NCBI RefSeq assembly: GCF_001723055.1
Contig: NZ_MDCR01000100.1
Coordinates: forward strand, 1-34,001
Length of the DNA stretch: 34,001 nt
Reading direction: 5' to 3'
Origin: Streptomyces niveus
Lineage (GTDB): Bacteria > Actinomycetota > Actinomycetes > Streptomycetales > Streptomycetaceae
The position numbers and the translations under genes are program-made. Below, one piece after another: positions 23,948 to 32,193 of this stretch; positions within the stretch are counted from its first letter, which is position 1, and the number at the start of each line of letters is the position of its first letter. The notes beneath the pieces were generated by a model that was given only the letters and a program-made list of their open reading frames with translations, was not told the origin of the DNA and searched no databases.

Positions 23948-24895
23948 GTGACCGACAAGAAAGTGATCCTCGCCGAGCCACGCGGTTTCTGTGCGGGGGT
24001 ACGCCGGGCGATAGAAATCGTCGAGAAGGCATTGGAGGTCCATGGCGCTCCCGTCTATGTGCGAAAAGAAATCGTGCACAACCACTACGTGGTGGGAGTG
24101 CTGAAGAGGCGCGGCGCGATCTTCGTGGACTCCGAGGCGGACGTGCCGCCCGGCGCGGTCTGTGTGTTCTCCGCGCACGGCGTGTCCCCGGAGGTCCGTG
24201 AGAACGCGACCGCCCGCCGGCTCGACACCATCGACGCGACCTGCCCGCTGGTGTCGAAGGTCCACCAGGAGGCGCGGCGTTACGCCCGCGACGGGCGCAC
24301 CCTGCTGCTGGTGGGCCACGCCGACCACGAGGAGGTCGAGGGCACGTACGGCGAGGCCCCCGACCGCACGGTCATCGTGGAGAGCGTCGAGGACGCGCAC
24401 GCGCTCGACCTGCCGCGTGACACGCCCGTCGCAGTCCTGACCCAGACCACGCTCTCGATGGACGAGACCGCCGGCATCGTCACCGCGCTGAACAAGCGCT
24501 TCGACGATCTGCGGAGCCCGGCCGACGGCGACATCTGCTACGCGAGCACCAACCGGCAGGTCGCGGTGAAGGAGATCGCCGCGCGCAGCGATCTCGTGCT
24601 GGTCGTCGGTTCGCGCAACTCCAGCAACTCGGTACGGATGGTGGAGGTGGCCCTCCTCGAAGGGACCTCCGCGTATCTGGTGCCGGACGTCACGGAGCTG
24701 GACGTGAGCTGGCTGGAGGGGGTCGGGACGATCGGCGTCAGCGCCGGTGCCAGCGCGCCCGAGCTGCTGGTGGACCAACTGCTGGAGCGGCTCGACGAGT
24801 TGGGCTACCACGACGTGGAGCTGTCCGTCACCACCAAGGAGGACATCGTCTTCCAGCTGCCGTCGGGCCTCGCGCAGGGGCGGCCGTCCGCCTGA
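23948..24895 (+). CDS. ispH: 4-hydroxy-3-methylbut-2-enyl diphosphate reductase (IspH)
   Basis: Last enzyme of the MEP pathway, turning HMBPP into IPP and DMAPP with an iron-sulfur cluster; 315 aa, normal length. The three cluster cysteines are Cys15 (PRGFCAGV), Cys99 (DATCPLV) and Cys197 (CYASTNRQ). Other conserved blocks are EIVHNHYVV, FSAHGVSP, GHADHEEVEGT and SNSVRMVEVA. The GTG at 23948 is preceded by AGGAG 9 bases upstream; the longer frame from 23909 has no such support. It is the first gene of the plus-strand operon and is followed by a prenyl synthase gene after 160 bases. In this setting it is probably a second, pathway-dedicated copy rather than the housekeeping one. Confidence 0.95.
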   Translation: MTDKKVILAEPRGFCAGVRRAIEIVEKALEVHGAPVYVRKEIVHNHYVVGVLKRRGAIFVDSEADVPPGAVCVFSAHGVSPEVRENATARRLDTIDATCPLVSKVHQEARRYARDGRTLLLVGHADHEEVEGTYGEAPDRTVIVESVEDAHALDLPRDTPVAVLTQTTLSMDETAGIVTALNKRFDDLRSPADGDICYASTNRQVAVKEIAARSDLVLVVGSRNSSNSVRMVEVALLEGTSAYLVPDVTELDVSWLEGVGTIGVSAGASAPELLVDQLLERLDELGYHDVELSVTTKEDIVFQLPSGLAQGRPSA

Positions 24896-25055
24896 GCGGG
24901 CGGGGCGTTCCTCGCCCGACGGCGTACGCGCCCGGGACCCCGGCCGCGCGGGGCCCGCGCCCGACCGGACCCGGACGCCGCTCGGAGCCGTACACGCCCT
25001 TGAGCGGGTGCCGTCGCCCCAAGGACCAGATCGCCGACACGACAGGAGAAACGCC

Positions 25056-26123
25056 ATGACCGTCTCACCGCCCGCACCGGCCGTCGCGCACCTCGGGGGC
25101 CTCGCCGCCCAGTCCCGCGCGGCCGTCCTGGACCGTACCGAGAAACGGCTCGACGCCCTGCTCGACGCGGAGCACTCCCGCTGGGCGGCGGTCGACGCGC
25201 GCGCCGCGGTCCCCGTCGACGCCGTCGGTGAACTGATCCGCGCGGGCGGCAAGCGGCTGCGCCCCTCGTTCTGCGCGGCCGGATTCCTGGCGGCCGGCGG
25301 CGAGTTGTCCGACCCCCGGGTGGTGGACGCGGCGGCGGCCATCGAGATGCTGCACGCGTTCGCGCTCATCCACGACGACGTCATCGACGACTCCGACCTG
25401 CGCCGGGGCAAGCCCACGGTCCATGCCCGGCACGCCGACGAGCACCGGGCTCGGGGCTGGCAGGGCGAGGCCCGCCGGTACGGCGAGGGCATCGCCGTAC
25501 TCGCGGGTGACCTGGCCTTCTCGTACGCCGGGCAGCTCACCCAGGATCTCCCCGCCGAGGCGCGGCTGGTCTGGGGCCAGCTCGCCAGCGAGCTGATCAT
25601 CGGCCAGCACCTGGACGTCACGGTCGCCGCCGAATCCCTGCCGGACCCGAAGCTGGCCCGCTACATCGCCAAGGCCAAGTCCGGCCGCTACACCATCCAC
25701 CGTCCGCTGGAACTCGGCGCGGCCATCGCGGGCGACTCCTCGGCGGCGGCGGCCTTCGAGGCGTACGGCTCGGCGGTGGGCGAGGCGTTCCAGCTGCGGG
25801 ACGACCTCATCGACACGTACGGGGACGCCGACGCGGTCGGCAAGCCGGTCGGTCTCGACGCCGAGCAGCACAAGATGACGCTGCTGGTGAGCCTCGCCGC
25901 GCTGCGTGACGCCCGCGTCGGCGAGCTGGTCCAGGCCGCCGAGTGGGACGGCGCGGCCCTCGCGGAGGCGCTGAACAGCAACGGCGTACGCGCCGAGGTG
26001 GAGCACAGGATCGACGAGTTGGTGGACCAGGCGCACCAGGTGCTGTCGACGGCTCCCATCAGCGACGAGTGGAAGCGCGAACTCGCGGCCATGGCCACGT
26101 CCGTGGCCTACCGCGACCACTGA
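25056..26123 (+). CDS. Polyprenyl diphosphate synthase (short-chain, FPP/GGPP type)
   Basis: Trans-prenyltransferase of 355 aa that joins IPP units to an allylic primer. The first Asp-rich motif begins at Asp107 (IHDDVIDDSDLRRG, form DDxxD) and the second at Asp249 (LRDDLIDTYGD). IRAGGKRLRPSF binds the diphosphate. The residue five before the first motif is phenylalanine (FALIHDD), which limits chain length and suggests C15 to C20 products, GGPP being common for actinomycete enzymes of this form. ATG 25056 has AGGAGAA upstream; the longer open frame before it is compositional. With ispH, dxs and ispG in the same operon it should feed a terpenoid pathway. No terpene cyclase is inside the window. 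Confidence 0.92.
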   Translation: MTVSPPAPAVAHLGGLAAQSRAAVLDRTEKRLDALLDAEHSRWAAVDARAAVPVDAVGELIRAGGKRLRPSFCAAGFLAAGGELSDPRVVDAAAAIEMLHAFALIHDDVIDDSDLRRGKPTVHARHADEHRARGWQGEARRYGEGIAVLAGDLAFSYAGQLTQDLPAEARLVWGQLASELIIGQHLDVTVAAESLPDPKLARYIAKAKSGRYTIHRPLELGAAIAGDSSAAAAFEAYGSAVGEAFQLRDDLIDTYGDADAVGKPVGLDAEQHKMTLLVSLAALRDARVGELVQAAEWDGAALAEALNSNGVRAEVEHRIDELVDQAHQVLSTAPISDEWKRELAAMATSVAYRDH

Positions 26124-26225
26124 ACGCCCACCACTGAACGCCGAACCACTGACCGCTGGCCCTGATCCGACAGCGCGTCCCCTCACTCGCCAGTCGCCAG
26201 ATCTCTCAAGAGCGAAGGTCACGTC

Positions 26226-27365
26226 ATGCTGAACACGTTCATCGTCGGCGGCGGGCGAGCCGGCCTCGGACTGCACTGGCCGGTGCTGCGCAAGCTGCGC
26301 GCCCTGCCGGACGAAACCGACCGGTGGTCACCGGAACCGCCCGTGGTCTGGGACGTCCAGGACATCCACGAACAGGCCCTGGCCGAGGGCCTGGTGCCGG
26401 CGGACTCACTGGCCCACGCCGCGAAGCTCGCGGATCCGGCCCGTACGGTCGTCCATCTCTGTACGCCGCCGGTCGACCGGTTCGCCACGCTCCAGGAGCT
26501 GGCGGACCTCGGCTACACGCGCATCGTGGTCGAGAAGCCGATGACCGTGGGCGTCGCCGGTCTCGAGGCCATCGACATGCTGGCTCGGGTGCGGGGCCTG
26601 CGGCTGCGGGTCGTGTCGCCGTGGCTGGCCAGCTCGCTCACCCACGAGCTGGCGGAGCTGGTGCGCCACGACGCGCTGGGCGGGCTCCGTTCGCTGTCCT
26701 TCACGCAGTTCAAGCCCCGGTGGACGCGCACGCTGCGCTCCAACAACCACACCACCGCCTTCGACGTGGAGCTGCCGCACTCGCTCGGTGTCGCGCTGCG
26801 GCTGGCCGGTGACGCCCGGATCGTCGACGCGGCGCTGACGGACATGCGGATCGGCGACACCGTCATCCCCAGGATGGGCAGCGCCCGGCTGACGCTCCAG
26901 CACCACAACGGCGTGACCACGGAGATAGCCTCCGACCTCACGTCGCCGATCCGCGAGCGCCGGATCGGGCTGCGGTTCGACACCGGTCATGTCGTGGGCC
27001 ACTACCCGATCAGCGATGTCGACCACCACGCGAGCCTTACCGTCCACGACGGGGCGGGCGGCGGTACGGCCACCCCGCGGATCCTCTTCGACGACGCGCT
27101 GACCACCTACATCGACCACGCGTACCGGGACTACGAGGCGGACGCGGACAGGGCCGGCGGTTCGGGCGGCTGGGACGACTACGCGATAGCCCGGCGGGTG
27201 GTCCAACTCCTGCAGGAGGCCCGCCTGATGGCCGCCGCGCGGGACGCCCGGGGCGCGGCGGCCGACGACTCGGCCGGCGGCCCGGCCGCGGGCGCTCCGG
27301 GTCCCCGGCCGCCGCTGACGGGCGTCTCCACCTCGCCGCGGAGCGGGGGTGCGGACCATGAGTGA
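26226..27365 (+). CDS. Gfo/Idh/MocA family oxidoreductase (first copy)
   Basis: NAD(P)-dependent dehydrogenase-like protein of 379 aa. The N-terminal Rossmann motif is degenerate but present (NTFIVGGGRAGLGLHWPVL), the cofactor-side motif VVEKPMTV matches the family EKP block, and the C-terminal alpha/beta domain follows. Family members oxidise or reduce hydroxyls on sugars, sugar nucleotides or cyclitols; WbpB, NtdC and IolG are examples. The last 45 residues are a Gly/Ala/Pro-rich tail that is probably disordered. It starts 102 bases after the prenyl synthase gene (GAAGG upstream of ATG 26226), and its end overlaps the next gene by 8 bases. Together with the following genes it looks like a sugar or cyclitol modification unit. 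Confidence 0.87.
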   Translation: MLNTFIVGGGRAGLGLHWPVLRKLRALPDETDRWSPEPPVVWDVQDIHEQALAEGLVPADSLAHAAKLADPARTVVHLCTPPVDRFATLQELADLGYTRIVVEKPMTVGVAGLEAIDMLARVRGLRLRVVSPWLASSLTHELAELVRHDALGGLRSLSFTQFKPRWTRTLRSNNHTTAFDVELPHSLGVALRLAGDARIVDAALTDMRIGDTVIPRMGSARLTLQHHNGVTTEIASDLTSPIRERRIGLRFDTGHVVGHYPISDVDHHASLTVHDGAGGGTATPRILFDDALTTYIDHAYRDYEADADRAGGSGGWDDYAIARRVVQLLQEARLMAAARDARGAAADDSAGGPAAGAPGPRPPLTGVSTSPRSGGADHE

Positions 27366-28230
27366 CACCGGCGTCACCCACGTCCGGCTGAGCGGCATCG
27401 GCGACGAGGCCGCCCCCGGTCTCGACCGCCAGATCGAGGCGGTACGGCGGCTCGGCTGGGACAGCGTCGAGCTGCGCTCCGTCGACGGTGTCCCCCTCGC
27501 CGACCTCTCCGACGCGGCCTTCGACCGGGTGGTGGGCGGGCTCGCCGACGCCGGGCTCGGGGTCTCCTGCGTCGACTCCCGGATCGGCAACTGGGCCCGT
27601 ACGGTCGCCTCCCCGTTCTCCGACGACCTGACCGAGCTGGACCGCCTCGCCGAGCGCTGCGACCGCCTCGGCACCCGCTACGTCCGGATCATGTCGTACC
27701 CCAACTCCGGTCTGCCGGAGGCCGGCTGGGAGCGCGAGGTGCTGAGCCGGATCCGCCGGCTCGCGGCCCGCGCCGAGGACGCGGGCCTGGTACTGGTGCA
27801 CGAGAACTGCGCCGGCTGGGCCGCCACCGACCCGGCGCGCATGCTCCGGCTGCTCGACGCCGCCGACAGCCCCGCGCTGCGGCTGCTCTTCGACGTCGGC
27901 AACGGCATCGCGTACGGCTACGAGGCGTACGACCTGCTCGCGGACATCGCGCCGTACGTCGCCCACGTCCATGTCAAGGACGGCACCGGCGACACGGACG
28001 CGCAGTTCTACTCCTTGCCCGGCGACGGGAACTGCCGGGTCGCGGACTCGCTGCGGCTGCTGTTCGACCGGGGCTACTCCGGTGTCGTGTCGATCGAGCC
28101 GCACATCAACATCCGTCCGCACGAGGGGTGGTCGGACCCGTCCGGGGACTACGTGGACGAGTTCGTGGCGTACGGGCAGCGGCTCGAAAAGCTCGTGAGC
28201 GGGCTGGCTCCGGCGGCGGGCCGCGCATGA
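27358..28230 (+). CDS. Sugar phosphate isomerase/epimerase (xylose isomerase-like TIM barrel)
   Basis: A 290-aa AP-endonuclease-2/xylose isomerase-like TIM barrel, the fold of IolE, IolI and hydroxypyruvate isomerase. Metal-site residues expected at strand ends are seen in LVHENCAGW (Glu), LLFDVGNGIAYG (Asp), VAHVHVKDG (His) and VSIEPHINI (Glu). This group isomerises or dehydrates keto-sugars and cyclitols. The start ATG 27358 is used; an in-frame GTG at 27349 would add three residues. It overlaps the preceding dehydrogenase gene by 8 bases and the next gene by ATGA, so these three are translated as a unit. The substrate is unknown. Confidence 0.87.
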   Translation: MSDTGVTHVRLSGIGDEAAPGLDRQIEAVRRLGWDSVELRSVDGVPLADLSDAAFDRVVGGLADAGLGVSCVDSRIGNWARTVASPFSDDLTELDRLAERCDRLGTRYVRIMSYPNSGLPEAGWEREVLSRIRRLAARAEDAGLVLVHENCAGWAATDPARMLRLLDAADSPALRLLFDVGNGIAYGYEAYDLLADIAPYVAHVHVKDGTGDTDAQFYSLPGDGNCRVADSLRLLFDRGYSGVVSIEPHINIRPHEGWSDPSGDYVDEFVAYGQRLEKLVSGLAPAAGRA

Positions 28231-29555
28231 CGGACCTTCTGCGCACCGGGCGGCCCGGCCCCCGCGCCGCCGCCGGGCTGACCGATGCCGACCGGGAACT
28301 GCTCCTGCGGCTGCTCACCCTGCGGACCACCGGGCCGCTGGAGACCGGCGGCGAAGAACCGGTGGAGCTGTGGGAGGCGCAGCGCGCGTACGCGGAGGCG
28401 GCGGGCCGGCTCGGCTTCCGCGTCGTGCACCACGCCCCCGCCGGGCCCGACGCGCTGACCGGCGCCGACGTGCCCCGCGCGGTCGCCCAGGCCGCCGAGG
28501 ACCGGCCCGGATTCCTGGACTGCCAGCCGAACATGGTGCTGCGGCTCGGACCCGAACTGCCGCGCGCGGCCACGGTGATGTTCAACGTGCACCTGGACAC
28601 CGTCGCGGGCGGCGGCCCCGTCTCGTTCAGCGGTTCGCGCTTCCACGGGCGCGGCTCCATCGACGCCAAGGGCCCCGCCGTCGGACTCCTCGCCGGGCTG
28701 CGCGGCGCCATCGCCGCCTCCCCCGCGCTCGGCACCGAGGTGGGCGTGCTGATCCAGCTCGTCTCGGGCGAAGAGGGCGGCGCCATGGGCGTGTTCGGCA
28801 CGAAGCCGCTGGTGGAGCAGGGGTACGTGGGGCGGCTCAACGTGTTCTGCGAGCCGACGGGTCTGCGCGTACTGAGCAGGGCCACCGCCTCCATGACCGC
28901 CCGGCTGCGCGTCGACGGCCGCGACGGCATCGACGACGAGCCGGGCGCGGGCCACAACGCGACGGTGCTGCTGGGCTATCTCGCCCAGCACCTCGCCGCG
29001 GAACTGCCGCCGTACGCGGTCGACGGCCAGGTCTGCGTCGCCGGCCTGCACACCGGCTCCATGCACAACAAGGTCTACGGCACCGGCCAGTTGCTGATCA
29101 ATCTGTCGTACGGCTCCAAGGACACCGGTCGCAAACTGGAAGCCGCGCTGGACGACGTACTGCGGACCGGCGTGGAGCGGTTCCGCGAACGCTTCGCCGA
29201 CAGCCCGACCTTCGCCACCACCGCCCGCGACGCCGCGCGCGTGACCCGTCTGGACTGGCTGAAGCGGGGGTTGCCCGCGCTGTACGCCGACGACGCGTGG
29301 GTGCGCGAGCTGCTGCTCGACCGGGCGGGGCTCGCCCCGTGGCCCGCCGAACTGCCCGCGTTCACCTGCGACGCGATCTGGCTGGCCGGCGTACCCGGCA
29401 CCTCGACGGTGGTCTTCGGCCCCGGCGATCTCGGCGCCAACCAGGCCCACGCGGAAGGGGAGTTCGCCGACCTGGCGGACCTCGACCGGTACGCGCGGCA
29501 CATCGGGCGCCTGCTCATCTCCTTCGCACGCAACCGGCTGGATCAGGGGAACTGA
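28227..29555 (+). CDS. M20 family metallohydrolase (ArgE/DapE/carboxypeptidase type)
   Basis: Two-metal hydrolase of 442 aa that cleaves amide bonds in N-acylated amino acids or small conjugates. Metal ligands are visible: NVHLDTV (His, Asp), GRGSIDAKGP (bridging Asp), VSGEEGG (catalytic Glu and metal Glu) and FCEPTG (Glu). The C-terminal region ends with GPGDLGANQAHAEGEF, which carries the last histidine ligand. No signal peptide, so it is cytoplasmic. It overlaps the isomerase gene by ATGA and is followed by the dehydrogenase gene after 3 bases. In the cluster it may remove an acetyl, succinyl or amino-acid group from an intermediate; which one cannot be told. Confidence 0.88.
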   Translation: MTDLLRTGRPGPRAAAGLTDADRELLLRLLTLRTTGPLETGGEEPVELWEAQRAYAEAAGRLGFRVVHHAPAGPDALTGADVPRAVAQAAEDRPGFLDCQPNMVLRLGPELPRAATVMFNVHLDTVAGGGPVSFSGSRFHGRGSIDAKGPAVGLLAGLRGAIAASPALGTEVGVLIQLVSGEEGGAMGVFGTKPLVEQGYVGRLNVFCEPTGLRVLSRATASMTARLRVDGRDGIDDEPGAGHNATVLLGYLAQHLAAELPPYAVDGQVCVAGLHTGSMHNKVYGTGQLLINLSYGSKDTGRKLEAALDDVLRTGVERFRERFADSPTFATTARDAARVTRLDWLKRGLPALYADDAWVRELLLDRAGLAPWPAELPAFTCDAIWLAGVPGTSTVVFGPGDLGANQAHAEGEFADLADLDRYARHIGRLLISFARNRLDQGN

Positions 29556-29558
29556 CCT

Positions 29559-30689
29559 ATGACGACGACCTCTTCGGACACCTCGGCATCCGTACGGGTG
29601 GACCTCACCGCGCTGACCGAGTTCACCGCCGCCGTGTTCCGGCACCACGGCCTGCCCGCCGGGCGGGCCCTGACCGCCGCGCACGCCCTGGTCCACGGCG
29701 ACCTGACCGGCATCACCTCGCACGGTCTGACCAACCTCACCCGGCTCTATCTGAAGCTGTTCGACGACGGCCGCTGTGACCCCGCCGCCGAGCCCGAGGT
29801 GCTGGCCGACCGGGGCGCCGCCGTCCTGCTCGACGCGCGCCGCGCCCTCGGCCTCTGGTCGGCGAGCGAGGCCGTCGACCTGGCCGCCGAGCGCGCCGTC
29901 CAGTTCGGCGTCGGGCTCGTCTCCGTACGCGACGCCACCCATCTGGGCTGCGCGGGCGCGCACGCCAAGCGCGCGGCGGACCGGGGCATGATCTGCCTGC
30001 TGGTCTCCAACTGCGGTCAGCAGCGGATCATCCGGCCCCCCGGCGGGCAGGCCGCGCTGCTCGGCACGAACCCGCTCGCGTTCGCCGCGCCGGCCGGTCC
30101 GCGGCCCCCGCTCGTCCTCGACATGAGCACCACCGTCGTCCCGACCGGGCGCGTGCGCGGCGCCGCGCGGGCCGGGCAGCCCATCCCGGAGGGCTGGCTG
30201 GAGGACCGGGACGGCCGTCCGGTGACCGATCCGCACGCGCTGGACCGGGGCGACGGCTATCTGAAGTGGCTGGGCGGCGATCCGGCGACCGGGGCGTTCA
30301 AGGGGTACGGGCTGGGCCTGCTCGTCGAGGTGCTCGGCGCGCTGCTGCCGGGCGCGGGGCTCGGTCCGGCGACGGAGGCGTGGTCCGGCAGCGGCAGCCC
30401 GAGCGGCCAGGACGACAACATCGGCTTCACCGTGCTGGTCGTGGCCCCGGCGGAGCTGCGTACGCCCGGGGACTTCGAGGCGCAGACGGCGGGGATGTTC
30501 GACGCGCTCGTCGGCTCCCCGGCCGTGGACGAGGACCGGCCGGTGCGCTACCCCGGCTGGTTCGAGGCGGAGCGGGCGACGGAGCACGGCAAGAGCGGGG
30601 TGCCGCTGTCGCGGTCGCTGTTCGAGGAGCTGGTGACGGTGGCGGCGGAGCGGGGACTCACGGCGCCTGCGCCGCTGCCGCAGCCGTAG
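29559..30689 (+). CDS. Malate/L-lactate dehydrogenase family (Ldh_2) oxidoreductase
   Basis: NAD(P)H-dependent 2-oxoacid or cyclic-imine reductase of the YlbC/Ldh_2 family, 376 aa. Conserved parts are GITSHGLTNL with the catalytic histidine, LLDARRALGLWSASEAVDLA, VRDATHLGCAGAHAKRA, and ATGAFKGYGLGLLVEVL with the Lys-Gly-Tyr-Gly block. Known relatives reduce 2,3-diketogulonate, delta1-piperideine-2-carboxylate, ureidoglycolate or sulfolactate; they are unlike ordinary lactate dehydrogenases. The Asn-Pro block LGTNPLAFAAP is intact. ATG 29559 follows the M20 stop after 3 bases, with AGGGGA upstream. A 63-base gap then leads to the next dehydrogenase gene. Its substrate is likely an oxoacid or a keto intermediate in this cluster. 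Confidence 0.87.
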   Translation: MTTTSSDTSASVRVDLTALTEFTAAVFRHHGLPAGRALTAAHALVHGDLTGITSHGLTNLTRLYLKLFDDGRCDPAAEPEVLADRGAAVLLDARRALGLWSASEAVDLAAERAVQFGVGLVSVRDATHLGCAGAHAKRAADRGMICLLVSNCGQQRIIRPPGGQAALLGTNPLAFAAPAGPRPPLVLDMSTTVVPTGRVRGAARAGQPIPEGWLEDRDGRPVTDPHALDRGDGYLKWLGGDPATGAFKGYGLGLLVEVLGALLPGAGLGPATEAWSGSGSPSGQDDNIGFTVLVVAPAELRTPGDFEAQTAGMFDALVGSPAVDEDRPVRYPGWFEAERATEHGKSGVPLSRSLFEELVTVAAERGLTAPAPLPQP

Positions 30690-30752
30690 CCGCTGCCCAA
30701 CTGACGTACACCCGCCCCTCATTGGGAAGCGCCATCAAGGAGGACACAGACA

Positions 30753-31679
30753 ATGAAACCCCTGCGGATAGGCGTGGTGGGGCTCGGGGTCATCTCCCGG
30801 TTCTACCTCGACGCGTTCCCCGGCCTGCCCACGCTCGACCTGGTCGCGGTCTGCGACCTGCGCGAGGAGGCCCTGGCCCCGCACCGCGAGGCCGGGCTGC
30901 CCTGCTACCGGGACCACCGGCGGATGCTGGCCGAGGCCGGACTCGACGCGATCGTCGTGAACGTCCCCAACGACGCGCACGCGGCGGTCTGCCGGGACGC
31001 GCTGGCGGCGGGCGTCGCGGTCTGCGTGGAGAAGCCGCTCGCGCTGGACCTGGCGGAGGGCCGCGCGCTGACCGAACTGGCCGTGAGCGGCGGGTCGGTG
31101 CTGTTCACCGCCTTCCACCGGCGCTACAACGACAACGTGCTCGGGCTGCTGCGTTCGCTGCCCGCCGACGCGTCGGCCGTGGAGTCGGTGACTGTCCGCT
31201 ATCTGGAGAAGATCGAGGAGCACGTCGGCGCGGACCGCTGGTATCTCGACCCGGCGCGTTGCGGTGGCGGCTGCGTCGCCGACAACGGGCCCAACGCCTT
31301 CGATACGGTGCGGCTGTTCCTCGGCGAGCTGACGGTCGAGTCCGCCGAGGTCGTACGCGACGCGGCGGGCGTCGACCGGCAGGCGCGGGTGGCGCTGCGC
31401 TCCGCCGGCGGGGTGCCCGCCACGGTGGAACTGGACTGGTCGTATCCGCACGGTGAGGCGAAGGACGTCACCGTACGGCTGAAGGACGGCACCGAGCACC
31501 ACGCCGACATGCTCGCCGGGCACGACGCGTTCAAAAGCTCGCTGAAGCATGAATACGTGGGTGTGCTGGGCGAGTTCGAGCAGGCGGTACGCGCCGGTAC
31601 GGACGCCTCGCGCGCCGGGCTCGCGATGCTGGAGCTGGTCGACGCGACGTACGCGACGGAACGGGCGGAGGCGCGCTGA
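30753..31679 (+). CDS. Gfo/Idh/MocA family oxidoreductase (second copy)
   Basis: A 308-aa dehydrogenase with an intact Rossmann motif IGVVGLGVISRFYLDAF and the EKP block CVEKPLALDL. The C-terminal domain includes TAFHRRYNDNVLGLL, whose position matches the substrate and catalytic region, and CGGGCVADNGPNAFD, where family members often have a conserved GG-x(5)-G/H-xxD pattern. It is shorter and more canonical than the first Gfo/Idh/MocA protein of the operon, and the two differ strongly, so they are unlikely to be a recent duplication. AAGGAGG precedes ATG 30753 by 9 bases. The stop is shared as TGATG with the next gene. Likely reaction: oxidation or reduction of a ring hydroxyl of a sugar or cyclitol. 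Confidence 0.88.
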   Translation: MKPLRIGVVGLGVISRFYLDAFPGLPTLDLVAVCDLREEALAPHREAGLPCYRDHRRMLAEAGLDAIVVNVPNDAHAAVCRDALAAGVAVCVEKPLALDLAEGRALTELAVSGGSVLFTAFHRRYNDNVLGLLRSLPADASAVESVTVRYLEKIEEHVGADRWYLDPARCGGGCVADNGPNAFDTVRLFLGELTVESAEVVRDAAGVDRQARVALRSAGGVPATVELDWSYPHGEAKDVTVRLKDGTEHHADMLAGHDAFKSSLKHEYVGVLGEFEQAVRAGTDASRAGLAMLELVDATYATERAEAR

Positions 31680-32164
31680 TGCCGAACAGAACGGCGTACG
31701 GCCCCCCGGCCCCCGCGCTGATCGAGCCGAGCCCGGAGAACGGCGACAAGCGCACGGTCAGGTCCGAGGTGGTCAAGGTGCTGCGGCACCGCCGTACGGA
31801 TCGCGGGATGCGCCTGGAGGAGTTCGCCTCCCGCTGCGTACGCCAGGGCGAGCTGCACGAACTGGTCACCACCGACCATGTGGAGACCGAGGAGGGCGCC
31901 CGTATCGACCGGGTCGGCTTCCTCGGCTTCGTGGAGATCTCGGTCGCCGGGGTGCTGGACCGGGGCGACATCGTCCTCGTCGACGGGGAGCCCATCGGGA
32001 CGCTCCTGGGCTTCGACGCCTGCCACTTCCCCAACCACTACAACGTACTGATCCACACCGCCTGGACGCTGACCGGCCCCGAGGCCGGACTGCGCCCCGG
32101 CTCGCAGGTCACCTTCCGGCCGCCACCGTCCACGGACGGCGAACCGGGCACGGGCCGCCCGTGA
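31679..32164 (+). CDS. Unrecognised 161-aa protein of the biosynthetic operon
   Basis: I do not recognise this family with certainty. The N-terminal third is basic with RSEVVKVLRHRRTDRGM. The middle is a beta-rich segment (ELHELVTTDHVETEEGARID, then GFLGFVEISVAGVLDRGDIV). Next comes GTLLGFDACHFPNHYNVLIH, with Asp-x-Cys-His and Asn-His-Tyr residues that could bind metal or substrate. The C-terminus is a Pro/Gly-rich tail. No signal peptide or membrane span. The ATG is joined to the preceding stop as TGATG and dxs follows after 29 bases, so it is surely part of the operon. It may be a small enzyme or accessory protein of the pathway. Confidence 0.75.
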   Translation: MPNRTAYGPPAPALIEPSPENGDKRTVRSEVVKVLRHRRTDRGMRLEEFASRCVRQGELHELVTTDHVETEEGARIDRVGFLGFVEISVAGVLDRGDIVLVDGEPIGTLLGFDACHFPNHYNVLIHTAWTLTGPEAGLRPGSQVTFRPPPSTDGEPGTGRP

Positions 32165-32193
32165 CGGCCCCGTACCAGATGGAGGACTCAGTC

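Noticed and set aside
24896..25055. Possible terminator or gene between ispH and the prenyl synthase gene
   Set aside because: 160 GC-rich bases with only weak, unconvincing pairings and no coding frame of its own.
19915..31679. Kanosamine (NtdABC-type) pathway
   Set aside because: A DegT aminotransferase and Gfo/Idh/MocA proteins are present, but the HAD phosphatase NtdB is missing and a nucleotide-sugar 6-dehydrogenase is present, which does not fit.
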